From Aureimonas flava (GTDB lineage Bacteria > Pseudomonadota > Alphaproteobacteria > Rhizobiales > Rhizobiaceae): a stretch of DNA of 64,000 bases. Positions 8,119-17,912 of this stretch are shown here, piece after piece (the first letter of the stretch is position 1; each line of letters starts with the position of its first letter). The stretch lies in NCBI RefSeq assembly GCF_003583935.1, contig NZ_QYRN01000005.1, positions 349,076 through 413,075 on the forward strand, in the 5' to 3' direction. The notes under the pieces are model-generated. The model had not been told where the DNA came from and ran no database searches. It saw only the letters and a list, made by a program, of their open reading frames with translations. Position numbers and translations under genes: made by a program.

Positions 8119-9905
8119 TCAGGCGGTGCCGGCCCGGCCCGCGATGGCCTCGGCGAAGTCGCGCGCCTTGAAGGGCTCGAGATCGTCGATGCCTTCGCCG
8201 ACGCCCACGAAGAACACCGGAAGCTTGTGCTTGGCGGCGATGGCCACGAGGATGCCGCCGCGCGCCGTGCCGTCGAGCTTGGTCATCACGAGGCCGTTGA
8301 CGCCGGCCACGTTGCGGAAGATCTCGACCTGGGACAACGCGTTCTGGCCCGTGGTGGCGTCCAGCGTCTGGAGCACCGTGTGCGGCGCGTCGGGCTCGCG
8401 CTTCTGGAGGACGCGCACGATCTTGGCGAGTTCCTCCATCAGCTCGGCGCGGTTCTGCAGCCGGCCGGCGGTGTCGATGATGAGGACGTCCGAACCGTTG
8501 CGCACCGCCTCGTCGTAGGCCTCGAAGGCGAGGCCGGCGGCGTCGGCGCCGATCGCCTTGGCGACCACGGGCGAGTTCGTGCGCTCGCCCCAGATCTTGA
8601 GCTGCTCCACCGCGGCGGCGCGGAACGTGTCGCCGGCCGCGAGCGTCACCTTGAGCCCGCCCTGCACCAGCTTGGCGGTCAGCTTGCCGATGGTGGTGGT
8701 CTTGCCCGTGCCGTTGACGCCGACCACGAGCATGACGTGCGGCTTCACCGAAAGGTCGAGTTCCAGCGGCCGGGCGACCGGCGCCAGGGCCTTCTCGACC
8801 TCGTCGGCGAGGATCGCGCGCACCGCGTCGCCCGAGATCTCCTTGCCGAAGCGGCCGTCCGACAGGCGGTCGGTGATGCGCATGGCGGTCTCGACGCCGA
8901 GGTCGGCCTGGATCAGGACGTCCTCGAACTCCTGCAGCGTCTCCTCGTCCAGCCGCCGCTTGGTGAACAGCGCGGTGATCTGACCCGAGAGCTGGTTGGA
9001 GGAGCGCGCCAGGCCTTCGCGCAGGCGCTGGAAGAAGGGCTTTCGCGGCTCGGCGGCGAGCACCGCGTCGGCGCGGCTCTCCTTGAGGCTCCAGCCCTCG
9101 CCGTCCACCGGCAGGCGCGCGGGCGAGGCGGGAACCGGCGGCAGACCGGGCAGGCCCGCGAGCGGACCGCCGGGCGCTCCACTCGCGGCGACGTCCAGCC
9201 GGTCCGGCGCGTCCGAGCCGGGGGCGGAAGGGGCCGCGCTCTCGTCCGTCTCCTCGTCGGGGGGAAGGGGTGCGTCGAGCCAGGCGAACTCGTCGCGCTC
9301 GTCGGCGACCGGCTCCGGTTCGAGCGGGGTGGCCTCCGGCTCGTCGGCGACCGCGCCGGCGTCGATGCCGCCGTCGCCCTGCACGATCGCGGCCTCGGCG
9401 GGAGCAAGGGCGCCGGCCTCGCGCTTGGCCTCGTCCCCAGCGGCCTCGTCCGGCGCGTCGTCCGCCTCCGCGGCCGGCGCGTCCAGCCAGGAGAAATCCG
9501 CCTCGGCCTCGCGGGCGGGCGTCAGCGGCTCGTCGAGAAAGCGGGTGTCGTCGCTCGGCGCGTGGTCCTCCGGTTCTTCCGCCGCGGGGGCGACGGGGAG
9601 GACCGGGGCGGCCGGTTCAGCCTCTAGTGCGGAGTTTTTTTTTCAGCCGAGACGGCCGCGCCGTCCTGATCCAACGGGCGGAGCGGCTCGATGCCGCCGC
9701 CGGCCGGCTCGTCGGCGGCCGCTCCCGCCTCGGAATCGACGTCGGCCGAGGCCATCGCCGGCTGGTGGATCTCCGGCGCGGTGGCGTCGGGCCGCGCGGC
9801 GGTGGTGTCCTGCGTGCGGGCGAGGCCTCCCTCGTGCTGGGTGCGCTCGTCTTCCTTCGCCCCGAAGGAGAAGATGCGACGGAAGAAGCCCTTTTGCTCG
9901 GTCAT
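8119..9905 (-). CDS. ftsY: Signal recognition particle receptor FtsY, split by a 9-A tract
   Basis: FtsY is the SRP receptor GTPase that docks translating ribosomes at the membrane. The NG domain is complete: GVNGTGKTT (P-loop), [18 protein letters not shown] and [10 protein letters not shown] are all present, closing with the usual [11 protein letters not shown] tail. The typical N-terminus [17 protein letters not shown] begins at 9905 but lies in a different frame; reading stops at a TAG (9624-9626). The two frames join at nine adenines (plus-strand T at 9635-9643): one extra A, or a -1 slip, restores a single protein with a long acidic Ala/Glu-rich linker. Either a homopolymer miscount or slippage explains this. 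It lies 23 bases after mtaB. Confidence 0.85.
9635..9643 (-). other. A9 homopolymer slip site inside ftsY
   Basis: On the coding strand this is GAAAAAAAAAC, a run of nine adenines that contains the heptamer A_AAA_AAA. It falls exactly where the N-terminal frame of ftsY must shift by -1 (or gain one A) to reach the frame of the GTPase core. Without a shift, translation ends five codons later. A run of this length can support RNA polymerase slippage and is also a classic site for sequencing length errors. Confidence 0.7.
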
Positions 9906-9928
9906 GCGGTGCGATCCGATCGGTCAGG

Positions 9929-11221
9929 TCAGGCTGCGACGCGCGCGGCCGTGAGGGGGGTGGCGAGGAGGCGTTCGCCCGTTTCGCCATGAATGATAGC
10001 GTCCACGATCTCGCCGGGGAGGCCGGCGTGGATCTCGGCGAGCGTGAAGTCCTCCGTGCGGCCGAGCCCCTCGCGCTCCACCAGCACCGAGCGGCGCTGG
10101 CCGACGGCGCGGGCGAGATGGGCGCGGTAGGCCGCCTCGCCCAGCGCCCGAAGGCGCGCGGCGCGTTCCTTGACCACCGCCTTCGGCAGTTGCGGCATGC
10201 GCGCGGCGGGCGTGCCCTCGCGCGGGGAGAACGGAAACACGTGCAGCAGCGTCAGCCCGCAGTCGTCCACCAGCCGCAGCGAGTTCTCGAACATCGCCTC
10301 GGTTTCCGTCGGGAAGCCGGCGATGATGTCGGCGCCGAAGACGATGTCGGGCCGGCGGGCGCGCAGCTCGGCGCAGAAGCGGATGGAATCGTCGCGCAGG
10401 TGCCGGCGCTTCATGCGCTTCAGGATCATGTCGTCGCCCGCCTGGAGCGACAGGTGCAGATGCGGCATCACCCGCGCGTCGCCGCCCACCGCCTCCACCA
10501 GCGCCTCGTCGGCCTCGACGGAATCGATCGAGGACAGGCGCAGGCGCCTGAGGTCGGGCACGTGCCGCAGGATCGACTGCACCAGCGTGCCGAGGCGCGG
10601 GGTGCCCGGCAGGTCGGCGCCCCAGCTCGTCATGTCGACGCCCGACAGCACGACCTCGCGATAGCCGTTGGCCACGAGCCGCTTCACCTGGTCCACCGCC
10701 GCGCCCATCGGCACGGAGCGCGAGTTGCCGCGCCCGAAGGGGATGATGCAGAAGGTGCAGCGATGGTCGCAGCCGTTCTGCACCTGCACGATGGCGCGGG
10801 CCCGCCCCTCGATCGCGTCCACCATGTGCCCGGCGGTCTCGCGCACGCTCATGATGTCGTTGACGCGGATCTTCTCGGCGGCCGCTACGCCGAAGTCGGG
10901 CAGCGCGCGGTAGCTCGCCGCGCTGAGCTTCTCCTCGTTGCCGATCACGGCGTCGACCTCGGCCATCGCGGCGAAGCTCGGCCCTTGCGTCTGCGCGGCG
11001 CAGCCGGTGACAACGATGCGCGCCTCCGGGTTGTCGCGGCGCGCGCGACGCACGGCCTGGCGTGCCTGGCGAACCGCCTCGGCCGTGACCGCGCAGGTGT
11101 TGACGAGGATCGCCTTGCGTCCGTCGGCGCCCAGGCCCGCCTCGCCGGCCTCGCGCCGCATCACCTCCGCCTCGTAGGTGTTGAGGCGGCAGCCGAAGGA
11201 GATGACCTCGACGCCGCTCAT
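9929..11221 (-). CDS. mtaB: tRNA t6A37 methylthiotransferase MtaB
   Basis: A 430-residue radical-SAM methylthiotransferase that converts t6A to ms2t6A at position 37 of tRNAs reading ANN codons. The N-terminal UPF0004 domain starts with [11 protein letters not shown] and contains further cluster-binding cysteines (VNTCAVT, VTGCAAQ). The radical SAM CxxxCxxC motif is seen as [13 protein letters not shown]-like C-terminal segment follows (RRSVLVE...). The start codon overlaps the dapF stop as ATGA, so the two genes are coupled, a pairing common in rhizobia. All catalytic cysteines are visible; MtaB rather than MiaB is chosen from the N-terminal motif and the dapF context. Confidence 0.92.
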   Translation of the reverse strand: MSGVEVISFGCRLNTYEAEVMRREAGEAGLGADGRKAILVNTCAVTAEAVRQARQAVRRARRDNPEARIVVTGCAAQTQGPSFAAMAEVDAVIGNEEKLSAASYRALPDFGVAAAEKIRVNDIMSVRETAGHMVDAIEGRARAIVQVQNGCDHRCTFCIIPFGRGNSRSVPMGAAVDQVKRLVANGYREVVLSGVDMTSWGADLPGTPRLGTLVQSILRHVPDLRRLRLSSIDSVEADEALVEAVGGDARVMPHLHLSLQAGDDMILKRMKRRHLRDDSIRFCAELRARRPDIVFGADIIAGFPTETEAMFENSLRLVDDCGLTLLHVFPFSPREGTPAARMPQLPKAVVKERAARLRALGEAAYRAHLARAVGQRRSVLVEREGLGRTEDFTLAEIHAGLPGEIVDAIIHGETGERLLATPLTAARVAA

Positions 11222-12111
11222 GCGCGCGCCTCGGCGGGCGCCTCGTCGCGCGCGAAGGCGCCGGTCGCCGGGTCGAGCGTGCCGGACCATTCCCATTCGG
11301 CGGGGCCGGTCATCAGCACGTGGTCGTCGCCGCGCCATTCGATCAGCAACTCGCCGCCCGCCGGCACGGCGACGGCGACCGTGCGCCCCGTGCGCCCCGT
11401 GCGCGCGCCCGACACCGCCGCCGCGCAGGCGGCCGAGCCGCAGGCGCCGGTGAGGCCGGCGCCGCGCTCCCAGGTGCGGATGTCCATGCTGCCGGCCGAG
11501 GTGACGCGGGCGAGGGTGATGTTGGCGCGGTCCGGGAAGATCGGATGGTTCTCGAGGATCGGGCCGAAACGGTCCAGCGCATAGGACCACACGTCGCCGC
11601 TCACCCAGAACACGGCGTGCGGGTTGCCCATGGAGGCGACGGAGGGCGAGTGGAGGACCGGGGCGTCGATCGGCCCGATCTGCAGCTCGATCGCCCGCGT
11701 GTCGGCGAAGGGCTCGGCGAGCGGGATCGCCTGCCAGTCGAAGCGCGGCAGGCCCATGTCCACGGTGACGAGCCCGTCGGCGCGCTCGAAGGCCTCCAGG
11801 AGCCCGGCGCGGGTCTCGAACACGAAGTCGCGCCTGCCCGTCTCGGCGGCCAGCGCCTGCACCACGCAGCGCGTGCCGTTGCCGCAGGCGCCGGCTTCCG
11901 TGCCGTCGGCATTGTGGATGCGCACATAGGCGAAGGTGCCCGGCGTCACCGGGTCGTGGATCGCCATGATCTGGTCGAAATGCGTCTCCGACCGGACGGC
12001 GAGCGCACGCGCGGCCTCGGGCGCGACCCTCGCCGACGTGCCGCGCAGGTCCGCGACCAGGATCTCGTTGCCGAGCCCGTTCATGCGGGCGAAGGGGATC
12101 GGGTGCGTCAT
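11218..12111 (-). CDS. dapF: Diaminopimelate epimerase DapF
   Basis: DapF interconverts LL- and meso-diaminopimelate for lysine and peptidoglycan synthesis. The 297-residue protein begins [16 protein letters not shown], a conserved family start. Both catalytic cysteines are present: one in GACGNGTRC and one in [12 protein letters not shown] used the ATG at 12111 because it aligns with the family N-terminus; an upstream in-frame start 20 codons earlier has no such support. It is translationally coupled to mtaB downstream (ATGA). Confidence 0.95.
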   Translation of the reverse strand: MTHPIPFARMNGLGNEILVADLRGTSARVAPEAARALAVRSETHFDQIMAIHDPVTPGTFAYVRIHNADGTEAGACGNGTRCVVQALAAETGRRDFVFETRAGLLEAFERADGLVTVDMGLPRFDWQAIPLAEPFADTRAIELQIGPIDAPVLHSPSVASMGNPHAVFWVSGDVWSYALDRFGPILENHPIFPDRANITLARVTSAGSMDIRTWERGAGLTGACGSAACAAAVSGARTGRTGRTVAVAVPAGGELLIEWRGDDHVLMTGPAEWEWSGTLDPATGAFARDEAPAEARA

Positions 12112-12189
12112 GGTCGCAAGAGGGCCGGTGGCTCGGGGTTCGCGGCCTATATGGCAAGAACCGGCCGCCATTGCTACCCGGCCGGCAGG

Positions 12190-12954
12190 TCAGCCCGCCG
12201 CGTTGCGCCAGAAGTAGTAGACGGCGAGGGCCAGGCCCACCGCGATCACCGCCGCGCGCACATAGGGCTGGGGCACCCGGCGCGCGGTCCACACGCCGGC
12301 ATATCCGCCGAGCGCGACGCCGGGCATCATCACCGCGGCTTCCGCCCAGGCCACGACCCCGCCCGACACGAAGACCACGATCGCGACGACGGCGATCACG
12401 GTGGCCAGCATGTTCTTCAAGGCGTTGAGCCGGTGGTAGTCGCCCCCCTGCGTCAGGCCGAGCGTCGCCAGCATCATGATGCCCATCCCGGCGCCGAAGA
12501 AGCCGCCGTAGATCGAGGTGGCGAACTGCACGGCCGGGCCGGCGAGCCCCTTGCCCGCCGCCGATTCCGCCGCGTGGCGGGGCTTCGGCTTGAGCCAGGG
12601 GCCGGCGGCGAACAGGGCCGTGGCGGCGAGCAGCAGCCACGGCACCATGGACTGGAAGCGCGGATTGTCGAGCGACAGGAGCACCAGCGCGCCGACGCAG
12701 GAGCCGAGGACGGAGGCGAGCGCCAGCATCAGCGCGCCGCGCCACATCCGCCGGATGTCGCTCCAGTAGGCGAGGGTGGAGGTGACGTAGCCCGGGAACT
12801 GCACCACGGACGAGGTGGCGTTGGCGGCGATCGGCGACACGCCGCCCAGCGTCATCGCCCCGAAGGTCAGGAACGTGCCGCCACCCGCGACGGCGTTGAT
12901 CGCGCCGGCCAGGAAGCCGGACAGGAACAGCGACAGGGCATAGAGAAGCGTCAT
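12190..12954 (-). CDS. TauE/SafE family permease
   Basis: A 254-residue inner membrane protein of the TauE/SafE (DUF81) family, whose members export or import sulfite, sulfoacetate and related anions. The start MTLLYALSLFLSGF is followed by the family motif GAINAVAGGGTFLTF, and a second copy appears around ATSIYGGFFGAGMGIM, reflecting the internal duplication of this family. About eight hydrophobic helices are visible. A longer in-frame reading upstream is Arg-rich and unlikely to be translated. The substrate is unknown. It is about 80 bases upstream of dapF on the same strand. Confidence 0.88.
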   Translation of the reverse strand: MTLLYALSLFLSGFLAGAINAVAGGGTFLTFGAMTLGGVSPIAANATSSVVQFPGYVTSTLAYWSDIRRMWRGALMLALASVLGSCVGALVLLSLDNPRFQSMVPWLLLAATALFAAGPWLKPKPRHAAESAAGKGLAGPAVQFATSIYGGFFGAGMGIMMLATLGLTQGGDYHRLNALKNMLATVIAVVAIVVFVSGGVVAWAEAAVMMPGVALGGYAGVWTARRVPQPYVRAAVIAVGLALAVYYFWRNAAG

Positions 12955-13037
12955 CGGGCGGCTCCGGCGCAAGGATCGCCCGTTGCATAGGCGATGGGCG
13001 CCCGCGCGCATAGCCGCGCGCGCGCCTGCCCGGCCCC

Positions 13038-13066
13038 TCGACAAGGCGGCCTCCTGCGTGTAAGAG
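13038..13066 (+). promoter_or_regulatory. Candidate promoter for rplS
   Basis: TCGACA at 13038-13043 and TAAGAG at 13061-13066 are separated by 17 bases, a fair match to a sigma-70 type promoter. It lies about 80 bases before the rplS start in an otherwise empty divergent gap. The match is moderate, and other placements in this gap are possible. Confidence 0.35.
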
Positions 13067-13148
13067 CGCCACGCTTTCCTCAGAATAACTTGACCGTGTT
13101 TCACGGCCATGACCGGCCCCGCCGGCATGAAACGAACCGAGGCAGACC

Positions 13149-13607
13149 ATGAACATCATCGCCGAACTGGAGGCCGCAGAGGCCGCCCGCATCGCCGCCA
13201 TCCGCACGCTTCCGACCTTCTCGCCGGGCGACACGCTGCGCGTCAACGTCCGCGTGACGGAAGGCACCCGCACCCGCGTGCAGGCCTACGAGGGCGTCTG
13301 CATCGCCCGCTCGGGCGCCGGCATCCAGGAGAACTTCACCGTTCGCAAGATCTCCTACGGCGAGGGCGTGGAGCGCGTGTTCCCGATGTACTCGCCGGCG
13401 CTGGAGTCGGTCGAGGTGGTCCGCCGCGGTCGCGTGCGTCGCGCCAAGCTCTACTACCTGCGCGACCGTCGCGGTAAGTCGGCCCGTATCGTCGAGGCCA
13501 CCAACGTGCGCGCCCGCAAGCTCAACGACGACGCCCGTGCCGTCGCCGCCGAGGAGCGCGCCGCCAAGGAAGCCGCCAAGAACGCCGCCAAGGCCGCCGC
13601 CGAGTAA
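13149..13607 (+). CDS. rplS: 50S ribosomal protein L19
   Basis: L19 sits at the interface of the 30S and 50S subunits. The core, including [25 protein letters not shown] and [10 protein letters not shown], is complete. The C-terminus is extended by about 35 residues of Ala/Lys/Glu-rich sequence, a common trait in alphaproteobacterial L19. The gene stands alone here, without the rpsP-rimM-trmD genes that precede it in many bacteria. A strong hairpin terminator follows. Confidence 0.97.
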   Translation: MNIIAELEAAEAARIAAIRTLPTFSPGDTLRVNVRVTEGTRTRVQAYEGVCIARSGAGIQENFTVRKISYGEGVERVFPMYSPALESVEVVRRGRVRRAKLYYLRDRRGKSARIVEATNVRARKLNDDARAVAAEERAAKEAAKNAAKAAAE

Positions 13608-13633
13608 GCCTCGGTCTTCCGTCGAATCCGGTG

Positions 13634-13658
13634 AAGGGCGGCCCTCGTGCCGCCCTTT
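13634..13658 (+). terminator. Rho-independent terminator after rplS
   Basis: A perfect 9-base-pair stem (AAGGGCGGC pairing with GCCGCCCTT) around a six-base loop, followed by a short T/C run, begins 26 bases after the rplS stop. It lies just before the next gene's ribosome binding site, so that gene probably has partial read-through or its own promoter. Confidence 0.75.
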
Positions 13659-13718
13659 CGCGTTTCGGATGGGCGCTCGGCCGCACCCGGGCGCCCGCCC
13701 ATCGAGAAGAGGTCCGCC

Positions 13719-14771
13719 ATGAGCCTTCGTCGTCGCCTGCGGGCGATCCCCGTCGACCGCTTCCTCCTGCTCCTGATCGCGACGGTGGCGCTCGCGGCCG
13801 TGCTTCCGGCGCGCGGAGAGGTGGCGGTGGCGTTCGACTGGATCACCTACGGGGCCATCGCGCTCCTCTTCTTCCTCTACGGCGCGCGGCTCTCGCCGCA
13901 GGCGGTCTGGGCGGGCCTCCTGCACTGGCGCCTCCAGGGACTGGTCTTCCTGTGCACCTTCGCGCTGTTTCCGATCGTGGGGCTCCTGGTCGCGCCGTTG
14001 GCCGGGCGGATCCTGCCGGCCGAACTGGCGCTCGGCATCCTCTACCTCACCCTCCTGCCGTCCACGGTGCAGTCCTCGATCGCCTTCACCTCCATCGCGG
14101 GCGGCAACGTGCCGGCGGCGCTGACCAGCGCCTCCGTGTCCAACATGCTGGGCGTCCTCGTCACGCCCGCCCTGGTGCTGCTCGTGGCCAGCGGGTCGGG
14201 CAACGCCTTCTCGTTCGACGCGATCGAGAAGATCGCGCTGCAGATCCTCGCCCCGTTCGTCGCCGGCCAGATCGCGCGGCCGCTGATCGGCGCCTGGCTC
14301 GCGCGCCACAAGCCGGTGACGCTGGTGGTGGATCGCGGTTCGATCCTTCTGGTGGTCTACGCGGCCTTTTCGGAGGGTGTCGTGGCGGGCGTCTGGACGA
14401 GCCTGGGGTGGAGGGACCTCGCCGTCGTGGTGCTCCTGGACGTCGCGATCCTTGCCTTCGTCCTGGCGACGACGACGCTGCTCGCGCGGCGTCTCCGCTT
14501 CAGCCGCGAGGACGAGATCGCCATCGTGTTCTGCGGCTCCAAGAAGAGCATGGCGACCGGCATCCCGATGGCCGGCATCCTGTTCGCAGGCCATGCCATG
14601 GCGCTCGTGGTGCTGCCGCTGATGCTGTTCCATCAGATCCAGCTCTTCGCCTGCGCCGCGCTCGCGCAGCGCTACGCGCGCCGCGCCGGCGCGCCGGCGC
14701 CGAGCCTCGCCGAGGCGGCCGGGGCCGAGCGACGGAGCGTCGAGGGGGCGGCCGCCACCACCAACCCGTGA
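13719..14771 (+). CDS. Bile acid:sodium symporter-like (SBF/BASS) family protein
   Basis: A 350-residue membrane protein with about ten hydrophobic helices, resembling the SBF-like (PF13593) branch of bile acid:sodium symporter proteins. Characteristic segments include FFLYGARLSPQA near the second helix and FCGSKKSMATGIPMAG near the eighth, a conserved re-entrant loop in this family. The ATG at 13719 is preceded by AGAAGAGG, a good ribosome binding site. Natural substrates of bacterial members are mostly unknown (organic anions are likely). The C-terminal 30 residues are Ala-rich and probably cytoplasmic. Confidence 0.85.
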   Translation: MSLRRRLRAIPVDRFLLLLIATVALAAVLPARGEVAVAFDWITYGAIALLFFLYGARLSPQAVWAGLLHWRLQGLVFLCTFALFPIVGLLVAPLAGRILPAELALGILYLTLLPSTVQSSIAFTSIAGGNVPAALTSASVSNMLGVLVTPALVLLVASGSGNAFSFDAIEKIALQILAPFVAGQIARPLIGAWLARHKPVTLVVDRGSILLVVYAAFSEGVVAGVWTSLGWRDLAVVVLLDVAILAFVLATTTLLARRLRFSREDEIAIVFCGSKKSMATGIPMAGILFAGHAMALVVLPLMLFHQIQLFACAALAQRYARRAGAPAPSLAEAAGAERRSVEGAAATTNP

Positions 14772-14798
14772 GCCCCGCGCCCCGCCGGCCGGGGCCCA

Positions 14799-14827
14799 TT
14801 GCGCAGCCGGCGGCGCGGGCGTATTTT
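14799..14827 (+). promoter_or_regulatory. Candidate promoter upstream of leuC
   Basis: TTGCGC (14799-14804) and TATTTT (14822-14827) are spaced by 17 bases, a good sigma-70 type arrangement and the most AT-rich spot in the gap before leuC. A start site about seven bases after the -10 falls on or next to an ATG at 14834 that opens a 42-codon frame. Confidence 0.45.
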
Positions 14828-14833
14828 GGAACC

Positions 14834-14962
14834 ATGCGAAGAAGCGCGACATCCGCAGGGCGCCTGCCGACCACGCTGGGGTTCTCCCCGGTCGAGGACC
14901 GCGCGCGCATGCCCGGCCGCTTCTTCTACCGGCAGATCTCGGCCGTCCACCTTACGGCCTGA
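14834..14962 (+). CDS. Possible 42-residue leader peptide before leuC
   Basis: A small open frame starts [13 protein letters not shown] and ends AVHLTA, about 100 bases before leuC. It would be leaderless or nearly so if the promoter at 14799-14827 is used, because the predicted transcription start coincides with its ATG. It has no run of leucine codons, so a classical leucine attenuator is not supported. I do not recognise a family. It is listed because its start is tied to a promoter, but it could be chance. Confidence 0.25.
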   Translation: MRRSATSAGRLPTTLGFSPVEDRARMPGRFFYRQISAVHLTA

Positions 14963-15059
14963 GTCCGCGCCGGGCCGCGCCCAGCGCCCTCACCATTTCT
15001 TCCGACGTTCGGCAGGCGGCCCCCAGCGGCTGGCCGGCCCCTTTCGAGATCCCGAACCG

Positions 15060-16475
15060 ATGAGCCAGACCGCAAAGCCCCGCACCCTCTACGACAAGAT
15101 CTGGGACGACCATGTCGTCGCGGTGGGCGAGGGGGGCGAGAGCCTTCTCTATATCGATCGTCACCTGGTGCACGAGGTGACGAGCCCGCAGGCCTTCGAG
15201 GGTCTGCGCTCGGCGGGGCGCAAGGTCCGCCACCCGGCGCGCACGCTCGCCGTGGTGGATCACAACGTGCCGACCTACGACCGGCGCGGCGGCATCCACA
15301 ACGAGGAAAGCCGCATCCAGGTCGAGACGCTGGCGCGCAACGCGGCCGAGTTCGGCGTCGAGTATTTCGACGAGGTCGACCAGCGCCAGGGCATCGTCCA
15401 CATCATCGGCCCCGAGCAGGGCTTCACCCTGCCGGGCATGACGATCGTGTGCGGCGACAGCCACACCTCCACCCACGGCGCCTTCGGGGCGCTGGCGCAC
15501 GGCATCGGCACGTCGGAGGTCGAGCATGTGCTGGCGACCCAGACGCTGATCCAGCAGAAGGCCAAGAACATGCTCGTCCAGGTGGACGGGCGGCTCCCCG
15601 CAGGCGTCACCGCCAAGGACATCATCCTCGCCATCATCGGCGAGATCGGCACGGCCGGCGGCACGGGCTACGTCATCGAATACGCCGGCGAGGCGATCCG
15701 GGCGCTCTCGATGGAAGGGCGAATGACGATCTGCAACATGTCGATCGAGGGTGGCGCGCGCGCCGGCGTGATCGCGCCCGACGAGACCACCTTCGCCTAT
15801 ATCGAGGACAAGCCGCGCGCGCCCAAGGGGGCGGCCTTCGAGCAGGCCGTCTCCTATTGGCGCACCCTGCACACCGACGAGGGCGCGCATTTCGACAAGG
15901 TGGTGCGCCTGGACGCCGCCAACCTGCCGCCGATCGTCTCCTGGGGCTCGAGCCCCGAGGACGTCGTGTCGGTGACCGGCACGGTGCCCGACCCGGAGGC
16001 GATCGCCGACGAGAACAAGCGCGAGACCAAGAAGCGCGCGCTGGACTACATGGGCCTGACGCCGGGAACCCCGATGACCGACCTCGCGGTGGACCGCGTG
16101 TTCATCGGCTCCTGCACCAACGGGCGCATCGAGGATCTGCGTGCCGTCGCCAAGGTCGTCGAAGGGCGAAAGGTGGCGGACACCGTGTCGGCGATGATCG
16201 TGCCCGGCTCGGGGCTCGTGAAGCTCCAGGCCGAGGCCGAGGGTCTCGACGCGATCTTCAAGGAGGCCGGCTTCGACTGGCGCGAACCCGGCTGCTCCAT
16301 GTGTCTCGGCATGAACGAGGACCGGCTCAAGCCCTTCGAGCGCTGCGCCTCGACCTCGAACCGCAACTTCGAGGGCCGCCAGGGCTTCAAAGGGCGCACG
16401 CATCTCGTCTCGCCGGCCATGGCCGCCGCGGCGGCGATCGCGGGCCGCTTCGTCGATATCCGCGAGTGGCGCTGA
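15060..16475 (+). CDS. leuC: 3-isopropylmalate dehydratase large subunit LeuC
   Basis: LeuC with LeuD isomerises isopropylmalate in leucine synthesis using a [4Fe-4S] cluster. The 471-residue length is typical. The cluster-binding cysteines are seen in GSCTNGRI and in CSMCLGMN, and the substrate motif [12 protein letters not shown] is intact. The ATG giving [15 protein letters not shown] matches the family N-terminus; the open frame extends further upstream but without homology. The small subunit leuD is not in the window, so the two subunit genes are separated, as in many rhizobia. Confidence 0.96.
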   Translation: MSQTAKPRTLYDKIWDDHVVAVGEGGESLLYIDRHLVHEVTSPQAFEGLRSAGRKVRHPARTLAVVDHNVPTYDRRGGIHNEESRIQVETLARNAAEFGVEYFDEVDQRQGIVHIIGPEQGFTLPGMTIVCGDSHTSTHGAFGALAHGIGTSEVEHVLATQTLIQQKAKNMLVQVDGRLPAGVTAKDIILAIIGEIGTAGGTGYVIEYAGEAIRALSMEGRMTICNMSIEGGARAGVIAPDETTFAYIEDKPRAPKGAAFEQAVSYWRTLHTDEGAHFDKVVRLDAANLPPIVSWGSSPEDVVSVTGTVPDPEAIADENKRETKKRALDYMGLTPGTPMTDLAVDRVFIGSCTNGRIEDLRAVAKVVEGRKVADTVSAMIVPGSGLVKLQAEAEGLDAIFKEAGFDWREPGCSMCLGMNEDRLKPFERCASTSNRNFEGRQGFKGRTHLVSPAMAAAAAIAGRFVDIREWR

Positions 16476-16500
16476 GGGACCCGGGGAAGCCGGCCTCGCG

Positions 16501-17700
16501 TCAGCGGGCCAGCACCCCGGCGTGCCGGACGAGACGCGGCAGGGGAGCCGGCAACACCGGCTGCCCTGCCGCTTCCACCACCACCTTGTCGCGCCCGTTC
16601 GCCTTGGCGCGGTAGAGCAGCGTGTCGGCGCGGTCGATGGCGCCCAGCAGCGGCTCGTCCGCGCCGAGCGCCACCACGCCGAAGCTCGCGCTGAGCGAGA
16701 GGCCGGACAGCCGGCCCGGCCACAGCACTCGACGGGTGGCGACGCGAAGCGCCTCGGCGGTCGTCGCGCCCGCTTCGAGATCCACGTCCGCGACGACCAT
16801 CACGAACTCCTCGCCGCCGATCCGCGCGATCAGCCCGTCCCGTCCGAGGATGCGCGCGCACAGGGCCGCGTAGCCGCACAGCACGGCGTCGCCCGCCTCG
16901 TGCCCGTAGCCGTCGTTGATCGACTTGAAATGGTCGAGGTCGCACAGGATCAGGGCGATCGGCGCGGCGCGCCCGGCCCTCCGGCGCAGCGCCTCGACGC
17001 GCTGCTCCAGCCCGCGCCGGTTGAGCGCTCCGGTCAGCGCGTCCACCGTCGATTCGCGCCGCAGCCGCGCGATGATGTCGAGCGTCGTGGTCAGGATCAC
17101 GCAGATGGCGAGCATCACGCCGGTCGCCGCGCCGTTGAGCTGGAACACGAAGCCCCAGTCCGTGTCGCGCCAGTTCGACACGGTGAGCCCGTCGGGCGGG
17201 GCGGACAGGAGCAGCGCGTTCTGGAACAGGAGGCTGATCGCGATCAGCGTGCACAGGCCGAGAAGGAGCGGCTTCAGGTCGCCCTCGTCCCGGCGCATCT
17301 CGTAGGCCGACAGGAGCATCAGCGCGGCGCAGGCGGACTGGACCGCCAGCACCTCGTGCAGCACCGAGCCCTCCATGATCGAGAGCCCGCCGGCCGCGCT
17401 CGCGCTGCCGGCCACCACCAGCGCGGCCAGCCACAACCATCGCGGGCGCCGCCCGGCGCGTGACGCGAAGGCGGCGTTGGCGATGGCCAGCGCGATCAGG
17501 AACATCGTGTCCTCGATCGTGGGCTTCACCACGCTGCCGGGCGTCGTCGGCAGGATCGTCATGGCAAAGCCGATCGACGCCACGAAGAAGCCGGCGCTCC
17601 ACCAGAGGAGGCTCCGGTGCAGCCGGGACAGGAACAGGAAGCAGAGCGCGAGGGCGCAGAAGAGGATCGGCACCGACCAGGCGAGGATGTCGGCGCGCAT
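16501..17700 (-). CDS. Membrane-bound diguanylate cyclase (GGDEF)
   Basis: A 399-residue protein with about seven N-terminal transmembrane helices (to roughly residue 210) followed by a GGDEF domain. The active site reads RIGGEEF and the substrate segment DLDHFKSINDGYGH is conserved, so it should make cyclic di-GMP from GTP. The inhibitory I-site (RxxD five residues before the motif) is not present, so product feedback may be weak. The N-terminal region resembles uncharacterised membrane sensor modules; the signal is unknown. The ATG at 17700 has GGGAG upstream. No phosphodiesterase (EAL) domain is attached. Confidence 0.9.
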   Translation of the reverse strand: MRADILAWSVPILFCALALCFLFLSRLHRSLLWWSAGFFVASIGFAMTILPTTPGSVVKPTIEDTMFLIALAIANAAFASRAGRRPRWLWLAALVVAGSASAAGGLSIMEGSVLHEVLAVQSACAALMLLSAYEMRRDEGDLKPLLLGLCTLIAISLLFQNALLLSAPPDGLTVSNWRDTDWGFVFQLNGAATGVMLAICVILTTTLDIIARLRRESTVDALTGALNRRGLEQRVEALRRRAGRAAPIALILCDLDHFKSINDGYGHEAGDAVLCGYAALCARILGRDGLIARIGGEEFVMVVADVDLEAGATTAEALRVATRRVLWPGRLSGLSLSASFGVVALGADEPLLGAIDRADTLLYRAKANGRDKVVVEAAGQPVLPAPLPRLVRHAGVLAR

Positions 17701-17912
17701 CGGTCCAGCTCCCCTCGATCCCGGTCGATTCGTGATCCGCGCCCCGACATACAATCCACGGGCGAACGCGTGTGCGGCTGCCGCACGGCGGGGAATGTGT
17801 AGCCGGGACCGTCTGCGTAACGCAAGGGCAACTCGGCGGCGAACGTGCGCCTCGTTTCCGGCGTGCCGACGCCCGACTTGACGCCCGTCCGCTTCCGCCG
17901 CACACCAGCGGC

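Noticed and set aside
9929..13273. A 1114-codon minus-strand frame spanning mtaB, dapF and the TauE permease
   Set aside because: Only the mtaB portion is protein-like; the rest is an out-of-frame shadow of dapF and the permease.
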